A DNA stretch of 64,000 bases from Bacillus subtilis (GTDB taxonomy: Bacteria; Pseudomonadota; Alphaproteobacteria; Rhizobiales; Rhizobiaceae). This document shows positions 28,869 through 37,876 of this stretch, in pieces; the first letter of the stretch is position 1; each line of letters begins with the position of its first letter. Made by a program: the position numbers and the translations under genes. The DNA lies in assembly GCA_021733665.1 (NCBI GenBank), contig JAHREI010000005.1, positions 1 through 64,000 on the forward strand, given 5' to 3'. The notes below the pieces were generated by a model, which worked only from the letters and a program-made list of their open reading frames with translations, was not told where the DNA came from and did not search any database.

Positions 28869-28915
28869 TGCATGGATGATTTATTGGACACACATGACAA
28901 TAATTCATCCATGCA
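28869..28915. terminator. large bidirectional hairpin closing the island
   Basis: TGCATGGATGA (28869-28879) pairs perfectly with TCATCCATGCA (28905-28915). Inside, TTATTG pairs with CAATAA. It sits between the convergent 444-aa gene and chrA, so it probably terminates both. Confidence 0.8.
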
Positions 28916-28922
28916 ACAAAGT

Positions 28923-30149
28923 TCAAATTGTCAGGATAAGTCCCGCACCGGCCAACAGCACAACAATAATCCACGGCTGGACCTTCCAGACTGTCAGCAA
29001 CAAAAAGCCGGTAAGTGCCAGCGCAAAATCCTGCGCACTTAAAACCGCCCCTGTCCACACCGGATCATATAAGGCAGCGCCGAGAATACCGACAACGGCA
29101 GCATTCGCACCCCGCATGGCAGCCTGTGCATTCGGGCGTAATCGCAACTGATCCCAGAATGGCAACATGCCGTAGACCAATAATAACCCGGGCAAAAATA
29201 TTGCTGTCAGTGCAATCAGCGCGCCCGCAATTCCGTTGGGTTCCGGCTGCATGACCGCACCGAGATAGGCTGCAAAGGTAAAAAGCGGCCCCGGCACTGC
29301 CTGTGCCAGTCCGTAGCCAGCCAGAAATGTTTCACCGCTCACCCATTGTGGCACCACAACTTCGGCCTGTAACAGCGGTAAAACCACATGGCCACCGCCA
29401 AAAACCAGCGCACCGGCACGATAAAACGCATCAAAAAGTATAAAACCTTGCTGACCGGTCACTATAGCCAGCAGTGGCAGCAGGCCAAACAACGCCACGA
29501 ACAGCAACAAAGCTATCACAGCATGAAAACGTTTCACCGGAAACTGCAACTGACCAGTCAGTGCTATGCCATCAGTACGGCACAACCAAAGCCCCAGTAA
29601 TGCTCCGCCAAAAATTGCAACCAGTTGCGCTATGCTACCGCCAACAACAACCAAAACACCAATCGCCAGCAATGCAATCGCCGCACGCGGTTTATCCGGC
29701 GTCAGACTACGCGCCATCCCCCAAACCGCCTGTGCAACAATCGCGACCGCTACCAGTTTCAGTCCGTGCAATAAACCTTGCACAGCGGTGCCGGTCATTG
29801 AGGCAGCGCCCAAAGCCAGCAGAACAAGCACCAGTGCAGACGGTAAGGTAAAAGCCAGTGATGCTGCTAATCCACCTATAAGGCCATTGCCGCGCAGCAC
29901 ACCCAGCGCAAACGCTACCTGACTGGATGCTGGTCCGGGTAAAAACTGACAGAGTGCCACAAGATCGGCATAACCGGCTTCACTGATCCACTTCCGGCGG
30001 ACAACCAGTTCATCTCTGTAATAACCCAGATGGGCAACAGGTCCGCCGAAAGATGTCAGACCCAGTTTAAGAAAAACACGAAACACTTCCGCGCAGGAAC
30101 CATAATCCTCCCTTGCCTCAGCACGTCTTTCATATTGTTCCTGCACCAT
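28923..30149 (-). CDS. chrA: chromate transporter ChrA
   Basis: A 408-aa CHR-family membrane protein with two homologous halves. The first has LGLTSFGGPVAHLGYYRDEL with LCQFLPGPASSQVA; the second has ALVFGGGHVVLPLLQAEVV with LAQAVPGPLFTFAAYLG. These are the paired FGG-G-H/Y and PGP signatures of long-chain ChrA proteins, which expel chromate and give resistance. About 49 bases of its 3' end recur imperfectly at 25026-25073, on the other side of the patatin island. Confidence 0.93.
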   Translation of the reverse strand: MVQEQYERRAEAREDYGSCAEVFRVFLKLGLTSFGGPVAHLGYYRDELVVRRKWISEAGYADLVALCQFLPGPASSQVAFALGVLRGNGLIGGLAASLAFTLPSALVLVLLALGAASMTGTAVQGLLHGLKLVAVAIVAQAVWGMARSLTPDKPRAAIALLAIGVLVVVGGSIAQLVAIFGGALLGLWLCRTDGIALTGQLQFPVKRFHAVIALLLFVALFGLLPLLAIVTGQQGFILFDAFYRAGALVFGGGHVVLPLLQAEVVVPQWVSGETFLAGYGLAQAVPGPLFTFAAYLGAVMQPEPNGIAGALIALTAIFLPGLLLVYGMLPFWDQLRLRPNAQAAMRGANAAVVGILGAALYDPVWTGAVLSAQDFALALTGFLLLTVWKVQPWIIVVLLAGAGLILTI

Positions 30150-30230
30150 AGCCTGCCCGCAAAGCCCCGTTCACAATGCTCACTCCTTATCTATTAGCAG
30201 TCACATATGCGTATGCCAAATACAGAGGAT

Positions 30231-30253
30231 TGAGCCGGATATGCTCCGGCTCA
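30231..30253. terminator. GC-rich hairpin between ABC exporter and chrA
   Basis: A 9-bp perfect stem TGAGCCGGA / TCCGGCTCA with loop TATGC. It lies downstream of the minus-strand ABC exporter and upstream of chrA. No T-tract follows on either strand, so it may be a factor-dependent terminator or an operator. Confidence 0.5.
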
Positions 30254-30318
30254 TAATCAACCTCAATGTCAGGCACATGACACAAAGCCTAAAACATCTC
30301 TTTGAAACACCAAACGCA

Positions 30319-32106
30319 TCAGGAGCCGGATTTAATCAGCGCTGCATAGACGCCGTTCAGGCGCTCCAGTTCTTCATGTGTGCCTCTTTCAACAATTCTT
30401 CCCTGTTGCAGAACCACAATCTGATCTGCCCGTCGAATAGTCGACAAACGATGCGCAATGGTAATGGTTGTGCGATCCTTGGACAGGTTGGCCAAAGCTG
30501 CCTCCATCGCCCGCTCGGTTTTAGTGTCCAGCGCACTTGTTGCCTCATCCAGCAGCAGCACCGGCGGATTACGCAAGATTGTACGTGCCAATGCAAGGCG
30601 TTGCTTTTCACCGCCGGAGAAACGGTAGCCGCGGTCACCGACAATCGTATCATAACCCTCAGGCAATGCAGCGAGACTGTCGTGAATCTGCGCGATCTTT
30701 GCCGCATTGATCAGCTCTTCATCCGTTGCATCCGGCTTTGCAAAACGCAGGTTTTCCGCAACGGAGGCATACAGCAAATACGGCTCCTGTGTTACCACAC
30801 CCAACATATCCGCCAATGTGTCAAAGCTCAGATCACGAATATCAATACCGTCATAGCGGATAGAACCGCCCTCAACATCATAGAGCCGTGCCAGAAGATA
30901 ACCCAGCGTGGTCTTGCCCGAGCCCGTTGAACCGACAATCGCGACACTGGAGCCTGCAGGCACATCAATACTGATCTCTGACAAAGTCGGCTTTTCACTC
31001 TCAGGATAAGAGAAACTCACATTTTCGACACGCACGGCGCCCCGCATCTGAGACCTATCAAAGGTAACGGCATCCACTGTTTCTTTAATCTCAACAGGCT
31101 TATCAAGATACTCAAACACACGGGTGAACAAGGCGCGGGTCTTCCGCACCTCACGCCCGATCGACAACAATTCTTCCAGCGGCCAGAGCAATTGCTCCTG
31201 CAGAGCAATCATGGCAACCAGCGTCCCGATCGTAACCGGAACGCTGCTATTCATCAGAAAACCACCAAGCAGCAAAGTCAGAGCCGGCAGAATGGACAGG
31301 ATGAGATAGATCATCTGCCATTGCCACTCACCAGCCGTATGGGAGCGTACTTCAAGCCGTGCCACATCCTCGGATGTGCGGGTAAAACGCCGTGTCAGAT
31401 GTTCCCCGCGCCCCATCGTGCGCGCCAGAATAATACCGGATATGGACAAGGATTCCTGCACTGCCGCAGACATATCACCAAGACGAACCTGCTGTTCATG
31501 CGTGATGGTTTCACGCAATTTACCGACACGATCACTGAGCAGAATTGATACCGGCACCGCGATCATAGAAAACAGCGCCAGACGCCAATCCAGAAAAAAC
31601 ATCGCGACTGCCGTCATCACCACAACACTGGTATTACGTGCCAGTTCATTCGCGGTATTGGTGACCAGCGTTTGCAACCCGCCAATATCGCTGGCAATGC
31701 GTGACTGAATCTCACCTGAGCGCGTTGCTGCAAAAAACGACAGGGACAGCGATTGCAAATGCGAGTAAAGCCGCACGCGCAGATCATGCATAATCGATTG
31801 GCCAATTTTCGTAGACATCACAATCTGCAGCGTATTCAGTCCCGCAGAAAGAGCGGCAATGCCAACCAGACCACCGGCAAGATAAATCAGCAATTGTATA
31901 TCCGCATTTGGCAAGGCATCATCGATGATAGCACGCAGCAAAAACGGCGATGCCATACCAACAGCAGAGCCGAACAGCAGCAAAATAACCACGCGCAGGA
32001 TCTGCCGTTTATAGGGCTTGAACAGAGCTAAAATTCTTCCTGCCGACACATGGTTTGCAGCCAGATCGTGATAAGCATCATCTCTTGAAAAGTCAGTTTC
32101 AGACAT
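30319..32106 (-). CDS. ABC exporter half-transporter (MsbA/LmrA-like)
   Basis: A 595-aa protein. The N-terminal exporter membrane domain (six helices, about 35-330) includes LSLSFFAATRSGEIQSRIAS. The C-terminal ATPase has Walker A GSTGSGKTT, signature FSGGEKQRLALARTIL (F in place of L in LSGG), Walker B VLLLDEATSALD and H-loop IAHRLSTI. I chose the ATG at 32106; an open GTG start 48 bases upstream is possible. It lies 75 bases downstream of a BaeSR-like two-component pair and is probably regulated by it. Role: export of a lipid or drug. Confidence 0.88.
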   Translation of the reverse strand: MSETDFSRDDAYHDLAANHVSAGRILALFKPYKRQILRVVILLLFGSAVGMASPFLLRAIIDDALPNADIQLLIYLAGGLVGIAALSAGLNTLQIVMSTKIGQSIMHDLRVRLYSHLQSLSLSFFAATRSGEIQSRIASDIGGLQTLVTNTANELARNTSVVVMTAVAMFFLDWRLALFSMIAVPVSILLSDRVGKLRETITHEQQVRLGDMSAAVQESLSISGIILARTMGRGEHLTRRFTRTSEDVARLEVRSHTAGEWQWQMIYLILSILPALTLLLGGFLMNSSVPVTIGTLVAMIALQEQLLWPLEELLSIGREVRKTRALFTRVFEYLDKPVEIKETVDAVTFDRSQMRGAVRVENVSFSYPESEKPTLSEISIDVPAGSSVAIVGSTGSGKTTLGYLLARLYDVEGGSIRYDGIDIRDLSFDTLADMLGVVTQEPYLLYASVAENLRFAKPDATDEELINAAKIAQIHDSLAALPEGYDTIVGDRGYRFSGGEKQRLALARTILRNPPVLLLDEATSALDTKTERAMEAALANLSKDRTTITIAHRLSTIRRADQIVVLQQGRIVERGTHEELERLNGVYAALIKSGS

Positions 32107-32181
32107 AGGTATTTCCCGGCCAGTAAGGCCTGCTATAGTAAAATCTATCGGCACTCTCAGAGGTGCCCAAATTTTTTGAAT

Positions 32182-33258
32182 TTAAAGCGAGGTGCCGTTG
32201 CCACAGCTGGCGAGCGGAAAAAACAACTCAACGATAATCCCGCTGCCATCATTCGGCCTGATCTCAGCCTTGCCGCCATGGCTTTCAGCTATGGCGCGTA
32301 CCACTGAAAGTCCGAGCCCTGAGCCGCCACGGGCACGGGTACGGGACGTATCCGCACGCCAGAAACGCTCGAAAGCATGATCATACTCGTCCGGTTGCAA
32401 TCCCGAACCTGTATCGCTCACCCGTAACACCGCGTCTTGATCAATGATCAGGGTTTCCACCCGTACATCCGACCCTGTTGCATAGCGGCAGGCATTTTCC
32501 AGCAAAGCCAGTAAAGCCTGCCTGATCCGTGCTGCATCCGCCTCAAGCCGAACGGGTTTAAGAGCCGTATCAAGCGTAATATCTGCAACGGCCAGATCCG
32601 GTGCCATGGAGCGCAGCACAGCCGCCGCTTCCTCAGCAAGATCAACAGATTGTGTTGTCAGCTCCAGCCTGCTGGCAGAAAACAAGCCTAGAATACGCAA
32701 ATCTTCCACCAGTCGTGACAGGCTGTCGACATGCGCGACAAGGGAGTCAAAAAGCTCCGGCTCCGGTGTGAAGACACCATCGTTCAGCCCCTGCAACCGA
32801 CCCCGCAAAATTGTCAGCGGTGTGCGCAGTTCATGGGCTATAGCCGTATTCGAATAACGCAGTTCTGCTTCTGCCGCTTCGAGACGAGCGGCCATTGCAT
32901 TAAAATCAGTCAGTAACTGCTCGGCTTCACCGAAACTTTTCTCTTTTGCTTGTGCTCGTGTACTAAAATCACCTTCTGCTACAGATCGTGCAGCCATGCC
33001 GACAGCAGCCAGCGGCGCCGTAATTTTTCCGGCCAGACGCCAGCCGACGACAGCCGCAGTCAACTGCCCGATCAGTATAATGGTGCCAAACACCACAATG
33101 TCGAAAGCTGCCCAATCTTCAGGATAAGGTGTTTTAGGAAATAACCAGTCATAAACGGCGATAAAGATCATCCAGCCGAAAACCATGGCTGCAAGAGCGA
33201 CAATATTGACGATCGTCATGGCCAGAACAATCTTCCAGATCAGACCATTCTTAGACAA
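32182..33258 (-). CDS. sensor histidine kinase, BaeS-like
   Basis: About 358 residues. Two transmembrane segments flank a short periplasmic part (IVNIVALAAMVFGWMIFIAV and IVVFGTIILIGQLTAAVVGW), then a HAMP domain, the H-box IAHELRTPLTILRGRL and the HATPase blocks LLENACRYATGS, VSDTGSGLQPDE and GGSGLGLSVVRAI. The most convincing start is a TTG at 33258 with GGAGG about seven bases upstream, overlapping the end of the response-regulator gene by 8 bases. A GTG at 33294 lacks a binding site. The short sensor domain suggests envelope-stress or drug sensing. Confidence 0.82.
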   Translation of the reverse strand: MSKNGLIWKIVLAMTIVNIVALAAMVFGWMIFIAVYDWLFPKTPYPEDWAAFDIVVFGTIILIGQLTAAVVGWRLAGKITAPLAAVGMAARSVAEGDFSTRAQAKEKSFGEAEQLLTDFNAMAARLEAAEAELRYSNTAIAHELRTPLTILRGRLQGLNDGVFTPEPELFDSLVAHVDSLSRLVEDLRILGLFSASRLELTTQSVDLAEEAAAVLRSMAPDLAVADITLDTALKPVRLEADAARIRQALLALLENACRYATGSDVRVETLIIDQDAVLRVSDTGSGLQPDEYDHAFERFWRADTSRTRARGGSGLGLSVVRAIAESHGGKAEIRPNDGSGIIVELFFPLASCGNGTSL

Positions 33259-33943
33259 ACCGTTCCTCCAGCCGGTATCCGACACCGCGAACACCGGTTA
33301 GCTGATTGTCAACGCCTGCCTCATGAAGCTTGCGCCGCAATTTACTGATATGGCTATCAACAGTACGATCAACGGCACCGCCTTCGGGCAAGCAGGCATC
33401 AACCAGCTCACCTCGCTCAAACACACGGTTTGGCCATTGTGCCATATGAGCAAGCAGACGGAATTCTGTGCGGGTCAGATCAAGATTATGTCTTTGATGA
33501 TTGACCTCGGCAATTGCTGTATGGGCATCCATATCAATCAGCAACGCGCCGACCCTCATAATCCTCTTGCGATTATAGCCTGCACGCCGCAACACAACTT
33601 TTGCCCGTGCCACAACTTCCAGCGGATTAAACGGCTTCACAACATAATCATCGGCACCACTGCGCAAAGCCTGAAGCTTATCAATATCTTGTGCAAGTGC
33701 TGTCACCATAATAACCGGCGTATCACCACGCTGGCGCAAAACAGACAAGACCTCAAAACCATCCTGACGCGGCAGTTTGACATCCAGCACCACCAGATCC
33801 GGTTTTAGCCGCAAATGATGCGATAAACCTGTCTCTCCGTCACCGGCACTCACCGTACGGTATCCCTCGCGCTCAAAATAACGGCGAAGAATATCTGCAA
33901 TTTCCGGTTCGTCTTCGATAATGAGTATCAGTGCATTTGTCAT
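33251..33943 (-). CDS. OmpR-family response regulator, BaeR-like
   Basis: A 230-aa regulator. The receiver domain has acidic pocket EDE, phospho-acceptor D54 (VVLDVKLP), T/S switch VTALAQD and lysine VVKPF. The C-terminal winged helix has LTRTEFRLLAHMAQ and DRTVDSHISKLRRKL. Its stop overlaps the kinase start, giving translational coupling. The order regulator-kinase-ABC exporter resembles BaeSR-type control of efflux. An in-frame TTG six bases upstream is an alternative start. Confidence 0.88.
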   Translation of the reverse strand: MTNALILIIEDEPEIADILRRYFEREGYRTVSAGDGETGLSHHLRLKPDLVVLDVKLPRQDGFEVLSVLRQRGDTPVIMVTALAQDIDKLQALRSGADDYVVKPFNPLEVVARAKVVLRRAGYNRKRIMRVGALLIDMDAHTAIAEVNHQRHNLDLTRTEFRLLAHMAQWPNRVFERGELVDACLPEGGAVDRTVDSHISKLRRKLHEAGVDNQLTGVRGVGYRLEERFV

Positions 33944-34136
33944 AGCCAATTGGTGCCTTTCTTACGATATAAAATCAGGCATTCCATGCTGGCCGTCAAT
34001 CTGCCGTGTTGTATCTGCACGCAATCTACACAATCACTGCACATTGCCTGCATAAAAACACTAATAATGAATGGGGATACAAGCAGGACTTTTATCCTGC
34101 ACCTTGGCTCTGTTCGTTACAGTCCTCAGCTCTGAC

Positions 34137-34874
34137 ATGAGAAATTTTATGTTTTCCTCCATCATTACCGCATTTTGGAAACAGTCCTTTTCAACAGGTG
34201 ACAAGCTTTACAGCGATGCTGATTTTTCAATTTATGCAGATGCGGAACTGAATGAGGGCGAGAGTGGTACAATCTTGGTGACAGAAAGTAAAATCGCTGT
34301 CAGCCTCTGTCCGCCACTGGCTGACCGTCTTGATCTGAACTCTGAGCCAATGTCGGATGCAATCTTCAGGCAAAAACTCGTGGAACATAAAATCGCTCTC
34401 CACGGTGCAGATTATCTTTTCTACTTCCCTGCCGGTGTGGCTGCTTCTCTTACTCCGGCAGACCCGTCACGCAGTGTGCGCCGATTGACTGCAGATGATG
34501 AAGCCGCATTTACAGAATTTTGTGCTGCCTCATCGGAAGACGATCTCGATGCCGCCTATGTAGAGCTGAATCATTGGCTGGTCTTCGGTGCTTTTGACGG
34601 AGGCCGCCTCGTATGTGCTGCCAGTATGTATCCGTGGCAAGAATCCAAAATCGCGGATATGGGGATACTGACACTACCCGCCTATCGGGGCAAAGGCTAT
34701 GCCCGCGATACCGTCCATGCGATCTGCAAACATGCCACTTCGCTGGGTTTTGAACCGCAATATCGCTGCCAGCTGGATAATCAGGCGTCCGTAGAACTGG
34801 CAAAATCTGCCGGCCTCGCTCTGTTCGGCACATGGGATAATCTTTTATCTGCCGCAGACAAAGAGAATTGCTGA
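34137..34874 (+). CDS. GNAT-family acetyltransferase
   Basis: About 245 residues. The C-terminal GNAT fold (about 130-240) contains ADMGILTLPAYRGKGYARDT, the acetyl-CoA-binding motif A (Q/R-x-x-G-x-G/A form RGKGYA), followed by CQLDNQASVELAKSAGLALFG. The N-terminal part is a separate domain of unknown role. The start is uncertain: ATGs at 34137 and 34149 are both possible, and the frame is open to 34071. Its stop overlaps the start of the downstream APH gene (TGATG), so the two enzymes are co-translated. Confidence 0.75.
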   Translation: MRNFMFSSIITAFWKQSFSTGDKLYSDADFSIYADAELNEGESGTILVTESKIAVSLCPPLADRLDLNSEPMSDAIFRQKLVEHKIALHGADYLFYFPAGVAASLTPADPSRSVRRLTADDEAAFTEFCAASSEDDLDAAYVELNHWLVFGAFDGGRLVCAASMYPWQESKIADMGILTLPAYRGKGYARDTVHAICKHATSLGFEPQYRCQLDNQASVELAKSAGLALFGTWDNLLSAADKENC

Positions 34875-35686
34875 TGAGCGACATGCGGGAAATTATTGCT
34901 GAATTTCCGGATTTGCCGGAGCCGATGCAACAACTGGTGCAAGGTCGCATTGCCAGGCGCAATGTAGTCGGCATGTCCGGCGGTACAGTCTACAGACTTT
35001 GCGGCACATCCGGTGAGCCTGATCTCTATCTCAAACAGAGCCGTGGCAAAGTTGCGACGGATATTACAGATGAGATGGTACGGTTGAACTGGCTGGGACA
35101 GTATATTCCTGTACCGCAGGTCATCGCTTTTACAACTCAGCAGGATCAGGCATGGCTGCTGATGTCAGCGCTAACCGGCCGTACCGCTTATCAGCGTCTT
35201 ACAGAGGAACCGGAAGCGCGCCCGCAAATCGTCGATGCACTTGCAGAATTTTTGCACCAAATTCACGCTATTCCGGCTCAATCGTGCCCTTTTAACAGTG
35301 ATCATCAGCTCCGCCTTGCCCACGCACACCAGCGCTTGCAAGCAGGCCTCGTTGATACGGATGATTTCGGTACGCCTTATGAAGGGCAGACTGCGCAACA
35401 GGTCTGGGATGATATAACTGCTCTGTTGCCGCTAGAAACCGAAACAGTGGTTACACATGGCGATTTCTCGCTGGATAATATTCTTATGGACGGCAACACC
35501 GTGACTGGGTGCATTGATACCGGCCGTGTTGGCCTTGCCGATCAATATCAGGACCTTGCAATTTTATGGGACTGTCTCGGGGAGTTCAGCCCCGCCCTTC
35601 AGGACAGGCTGTTTCCGGCCTATTGTATCACAGCGCCTGATCAGAAGAGATTACGCTTTCACCTCGGGCTGGATGAGTTTTTCTAA
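34874..35686 (+). CDS. APH(3')-like aminoglycoside phosphotransferase
   Basis: A 270-aa kinase of the APH(3') family. The catalytic loop is THGDFSLDNI (D197) and the metal-binding motif is CIDTGRVGLADQYQDLA (D215). The C-terminus HLGLDEFF is characteristic of APH(3') enzymes that phosphorylate kanamycin/neomycin at the 3' hydroxyl. The ATG at 34874 overlaps the GNAT stop by one base; a TTG six bases earlier is also in frame. No mobile element is near it, so it looks like an intrinsic gene whose resistance spectrum is untested. Confidence 0.88.
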   Translation: MSDMREIIAEFPDLPEPMQQLVQGRIARRNVVGMSGGTVYRLCGTSGEPDLYLKQSRGKVATDITDEMVRLNWLGQYIPVPQVIAFTTQQDQAWLLMSALTGRTAYQRLTEEPEARPQIVDALAEFLHQIHAIPAQSCPFNSDHQLRLAHAHQRLQAGLVDTDDFGTPYEGQTAQQVWDDITALLPLETETVVTHGDFSLDNILMDGNTVTGCIDTGRVGLADQYQDLAILWDCLGEFSPALQDRLFPAYCITAPDQKRLRFHLGLDEFF

Positions 35687-35733
35687 ATATAAATATAATT
35701 TATTACTAATTATAATAGTATACCGGAACAGTA

Positions 35734-36474
35734 TCAATCATCTTCTACATATAGTTCTTTATAGGTAGACAAAACGAGATCCAGATGCTTGTTCACAAAT
35801 GTCTTAACCTGATCGAAATTACGATCGAGAACTGCATCCTTTAGTTCTGTATATCTTTCTAATGCATATAACGAACGAAGTGCCGGAGATTTTAACGCTG
35901 CACTTGAAAAACTCTGTTTTTCAAGGCTTGGCATCAGCAACCGAAAGACCCGGCCTTGTCGCCGTATATGTTCAGTAAGTGATAAATTGAAACGGTTCAG
36001 CCAAGGTGAGCGATGAGCCGCAATTAATGCATTATCAAATGCATCATGTGCTTTTGTCCAGGAAATATAGCCATTATAGTCACATTCCTCATCAAAAGGC
36101 GATAATTCACGCGAAAGTCTATAATGGGTTGCGACAATATCAGATTCCCAATATTTATCACCAAACTGCATAGATTCATCTAAAAGATGAAGTTTAATTA
36201 TTTTTCTTCCTGTATAGAGTTCCATTAACTCGTCGATAGATGCAGACGCTACAATGTAACCTTTATTGGGCTGCAGTATAACCAACTTATCACGCTCAAG
36301 ACGTGTCAATGCTTCACGCAGAGGTGTTGCCCCTAAATTATACTTCTCTTGTAGCCACGTCATTCGTAAAGGCGTGCTCGGGGGAATGATGACATTCAGA
36401 ATATCATTTTTTAACAACTCGTATGCACAATCAACCTTTGTCAACTTATCGTCTTGCACCACTGCCACCTTCAT
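35734..36474 (-). CDS. GntR-family regulator with FCD domain
   Basis: A 246-aa regulator. The winged helix spans about 15-80 (MTWLQEKYNLGATPLREALTRLERD), followed by an FCD ligand-binding domain with KAHDAFDNALIAAHRSPWL. The ATG at 36474 is preferred over the TTG just before it. Downstream toward the APH gene is a short AT-rich convergent spacer. The gene diverges from a DMT-type exporter 347 bases away, a candidate target. Its coding sequence is more AT-rich than its neighbours. Confidence 0.85.
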   Translation of the reverse strand: MKVAVVQDDKLTKVDCAYELLKNDILNVIIPPSTPLRMTWLQEKYNLGATPLREALTRLERDKLVILQPNKGYIVASASIDELMELYTGRKIIKLHLLDESMQFGDKYWESDIVATHYRLSRELSPFDEECDYNGYISWTKAHDAFDNALIAAHRSPWLNRFNLSLTEHIRRQGRVFRLLMPSLEKQSFSSAALKSPALRSLYALERYTELKDAVLDRNFDQVKTFVNKHLDLVLSTYKELYVEDD

Positions 36475-36821
36475 CAAATTTCCACCTGCATCACATCATA
36501 TAAATAGTAATATTTGATTTACGTGCAGCACTAAATTGCTCTGACATCGCCTCTCTCCCGCACCTTATAGCGCTCTCACTCATTATTTTATGAGTAGCTA
36601 TCATATCGTGGTAAATCTTCTGTCTTCAACGTTGTGACAAATGAATGAGATGGCTCAATCTGCCGCCATAATCTGCGCTGAAACCAAAACAAACCTGCAA
36701 GCAATCTTCACACTCTTCTGATCTCAACAACGAGTTGAAATTTATCAAGGACAGACGTAAGGACAGCGTTTCCCGTCTCTGAGCGAACGCTCGCGGGAGT
36801 TTATGAAAGTGCAGGAATAAA
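36475..36821. other. divergent spacer with small hairpin
   Basis: 347 bases between the FCD regulator and the DMT exporter. A GC-rich nested inverted repeat (TCCCG … GAGC-GAAC-GCTC … CGGGA, about 36768-36797) lies near the exporter start. The rest shows AT-rich promoter-like sequence near the regulator. No gene is apparent. Confidence 0.4.
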
Positions 36822-37679
36822 ATGGACGCGGTTCAGATCGAACGGAGCAGCGAAAGCAAACAAACACTTACAGCTGTCGGACTGACACTGGCAGCAATGA
36901 TCAGTATTCAGCTGGGCGCAGCAATATCCAAGCCGATTATGCAGCAATTAGGAACATTCGGCACCACATTTGTCCGCCTGTCCTTTGCAGCAATCATTCT
37001 TCTGATCTGGATACGCCCGTCTTTCCGCAGCTATAACCGCTCACAATGGCTTTCCGCTTTTTCGCTAGGCGCTTCCATGGCCTTCATGACCATGTGTTTT
37101 TTTGCTGCCATTGAGACCATTCCGCTCGGCCTCGCCGTTGCGATTGAGTTCATGGGACCTTTGCTCGTCGCCACACTTTATGGCAGCGGCAGATTTCGCC
37201 TCATCTGCCCGATGATCGCTGCTGCAGGGATTATCTGCCTCACATCCGGCAGCAGCCTCTGGGGCAATGACATGACCGGCATGCTGTTTGCCTTTTGCGC
37301 GGCAATCGGCTGGGGTGCTTATATTATCCTGACCAAACGGGCAGGTGAAAAATTCCACGGGCTGGAGGGGCTTGCCGTTTCGATGATGTTTGCTGCTCTT
37401 GTGGCATTACCGGTCGGTTCCGGTCAGCTCTATACCAATTTCAGCACCGAAGCCTTTATTATGGCCGGTCTGCTGGCATTGCTAACCCCGCTTATTCCCT
37501 ACGCCTTTGAATTTATGGCACTGCGTAACCTTAAACCATCGGCATTTGGTATTCTCGTCAGTCTTGAACCGGCCATTGGTGCCACCGTTGGCTTCCTCAT
37601 GTTGCATCAGGCTCTGTCCATTGTGCAGATTGCCGGCATTGCACTCGTTATTGCGGCCAGTGTGATCAGCACTCGCTGA
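36822..37679 (+). CDS. EamA/RhtA-like DMT permease
   Basis: A 285-aa drug/metabolite transporter with about ten transmembrane helices in two EamA repeats. The second ends with PSAFGILVSLEPAIGATVGFL, a block typical of RhtA (threonine/homoserine exporter)-like members. RhtA-type function is suggested but not proven. Ribosome-binding site AGGA. A clear terminator follows. Confidence 0.85.
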   Translation: MDAVQIERSSESKQTLTAVGLTLAAMISIQLGAAISKPIMQQLGTFGTTFVRLSFAAIILLIWIRPSFRSYNRSQWLSAFSLGASMAFMTMCFFAAIETIPLGLAVAIEFMGPLLVATLYGSGRFRLICPMIAAAGIICLTSGSSLWGNDMTGMLFAFCAAIGWGAYIILTKRAGEKFHGLEGLAVSMMFAALVALPVGSGQLYTNFSTEAFIMAGLLALLTPLIPYAFEFMALRNLKPSAFGILVSLEPAIGATVGFLMLHQALSIVQIAGIALVIAASVISTR

Positions 37680-37702
37680 GAAGTTGATCTCTTCGTTTGA
37701 CG

Positions 37703-37735
37703 CATTGGCCTGACAAAAAATGCAGGCCAATGTTT
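37703..37735 (+). terminator. terminator after DMT permease
   Basis: A 10-bp stem CATTGGCCTG / CAGGCCAATG with a 10-base A-rich loop, then TTT. Confidence 0.85.
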
Positions 37736-37876
37736 CACGGGAATCATTTTGCATCACGCAACTTCCATTCAGACATCAGCCGTATAGTACACTTCCGATA
37801 TTATTTTCTCCTGAAAGATTTTTTACCTCAATTCAGGTGTTTTTATCTTTATATTTCTTAAGAAATTTTCTTCACA

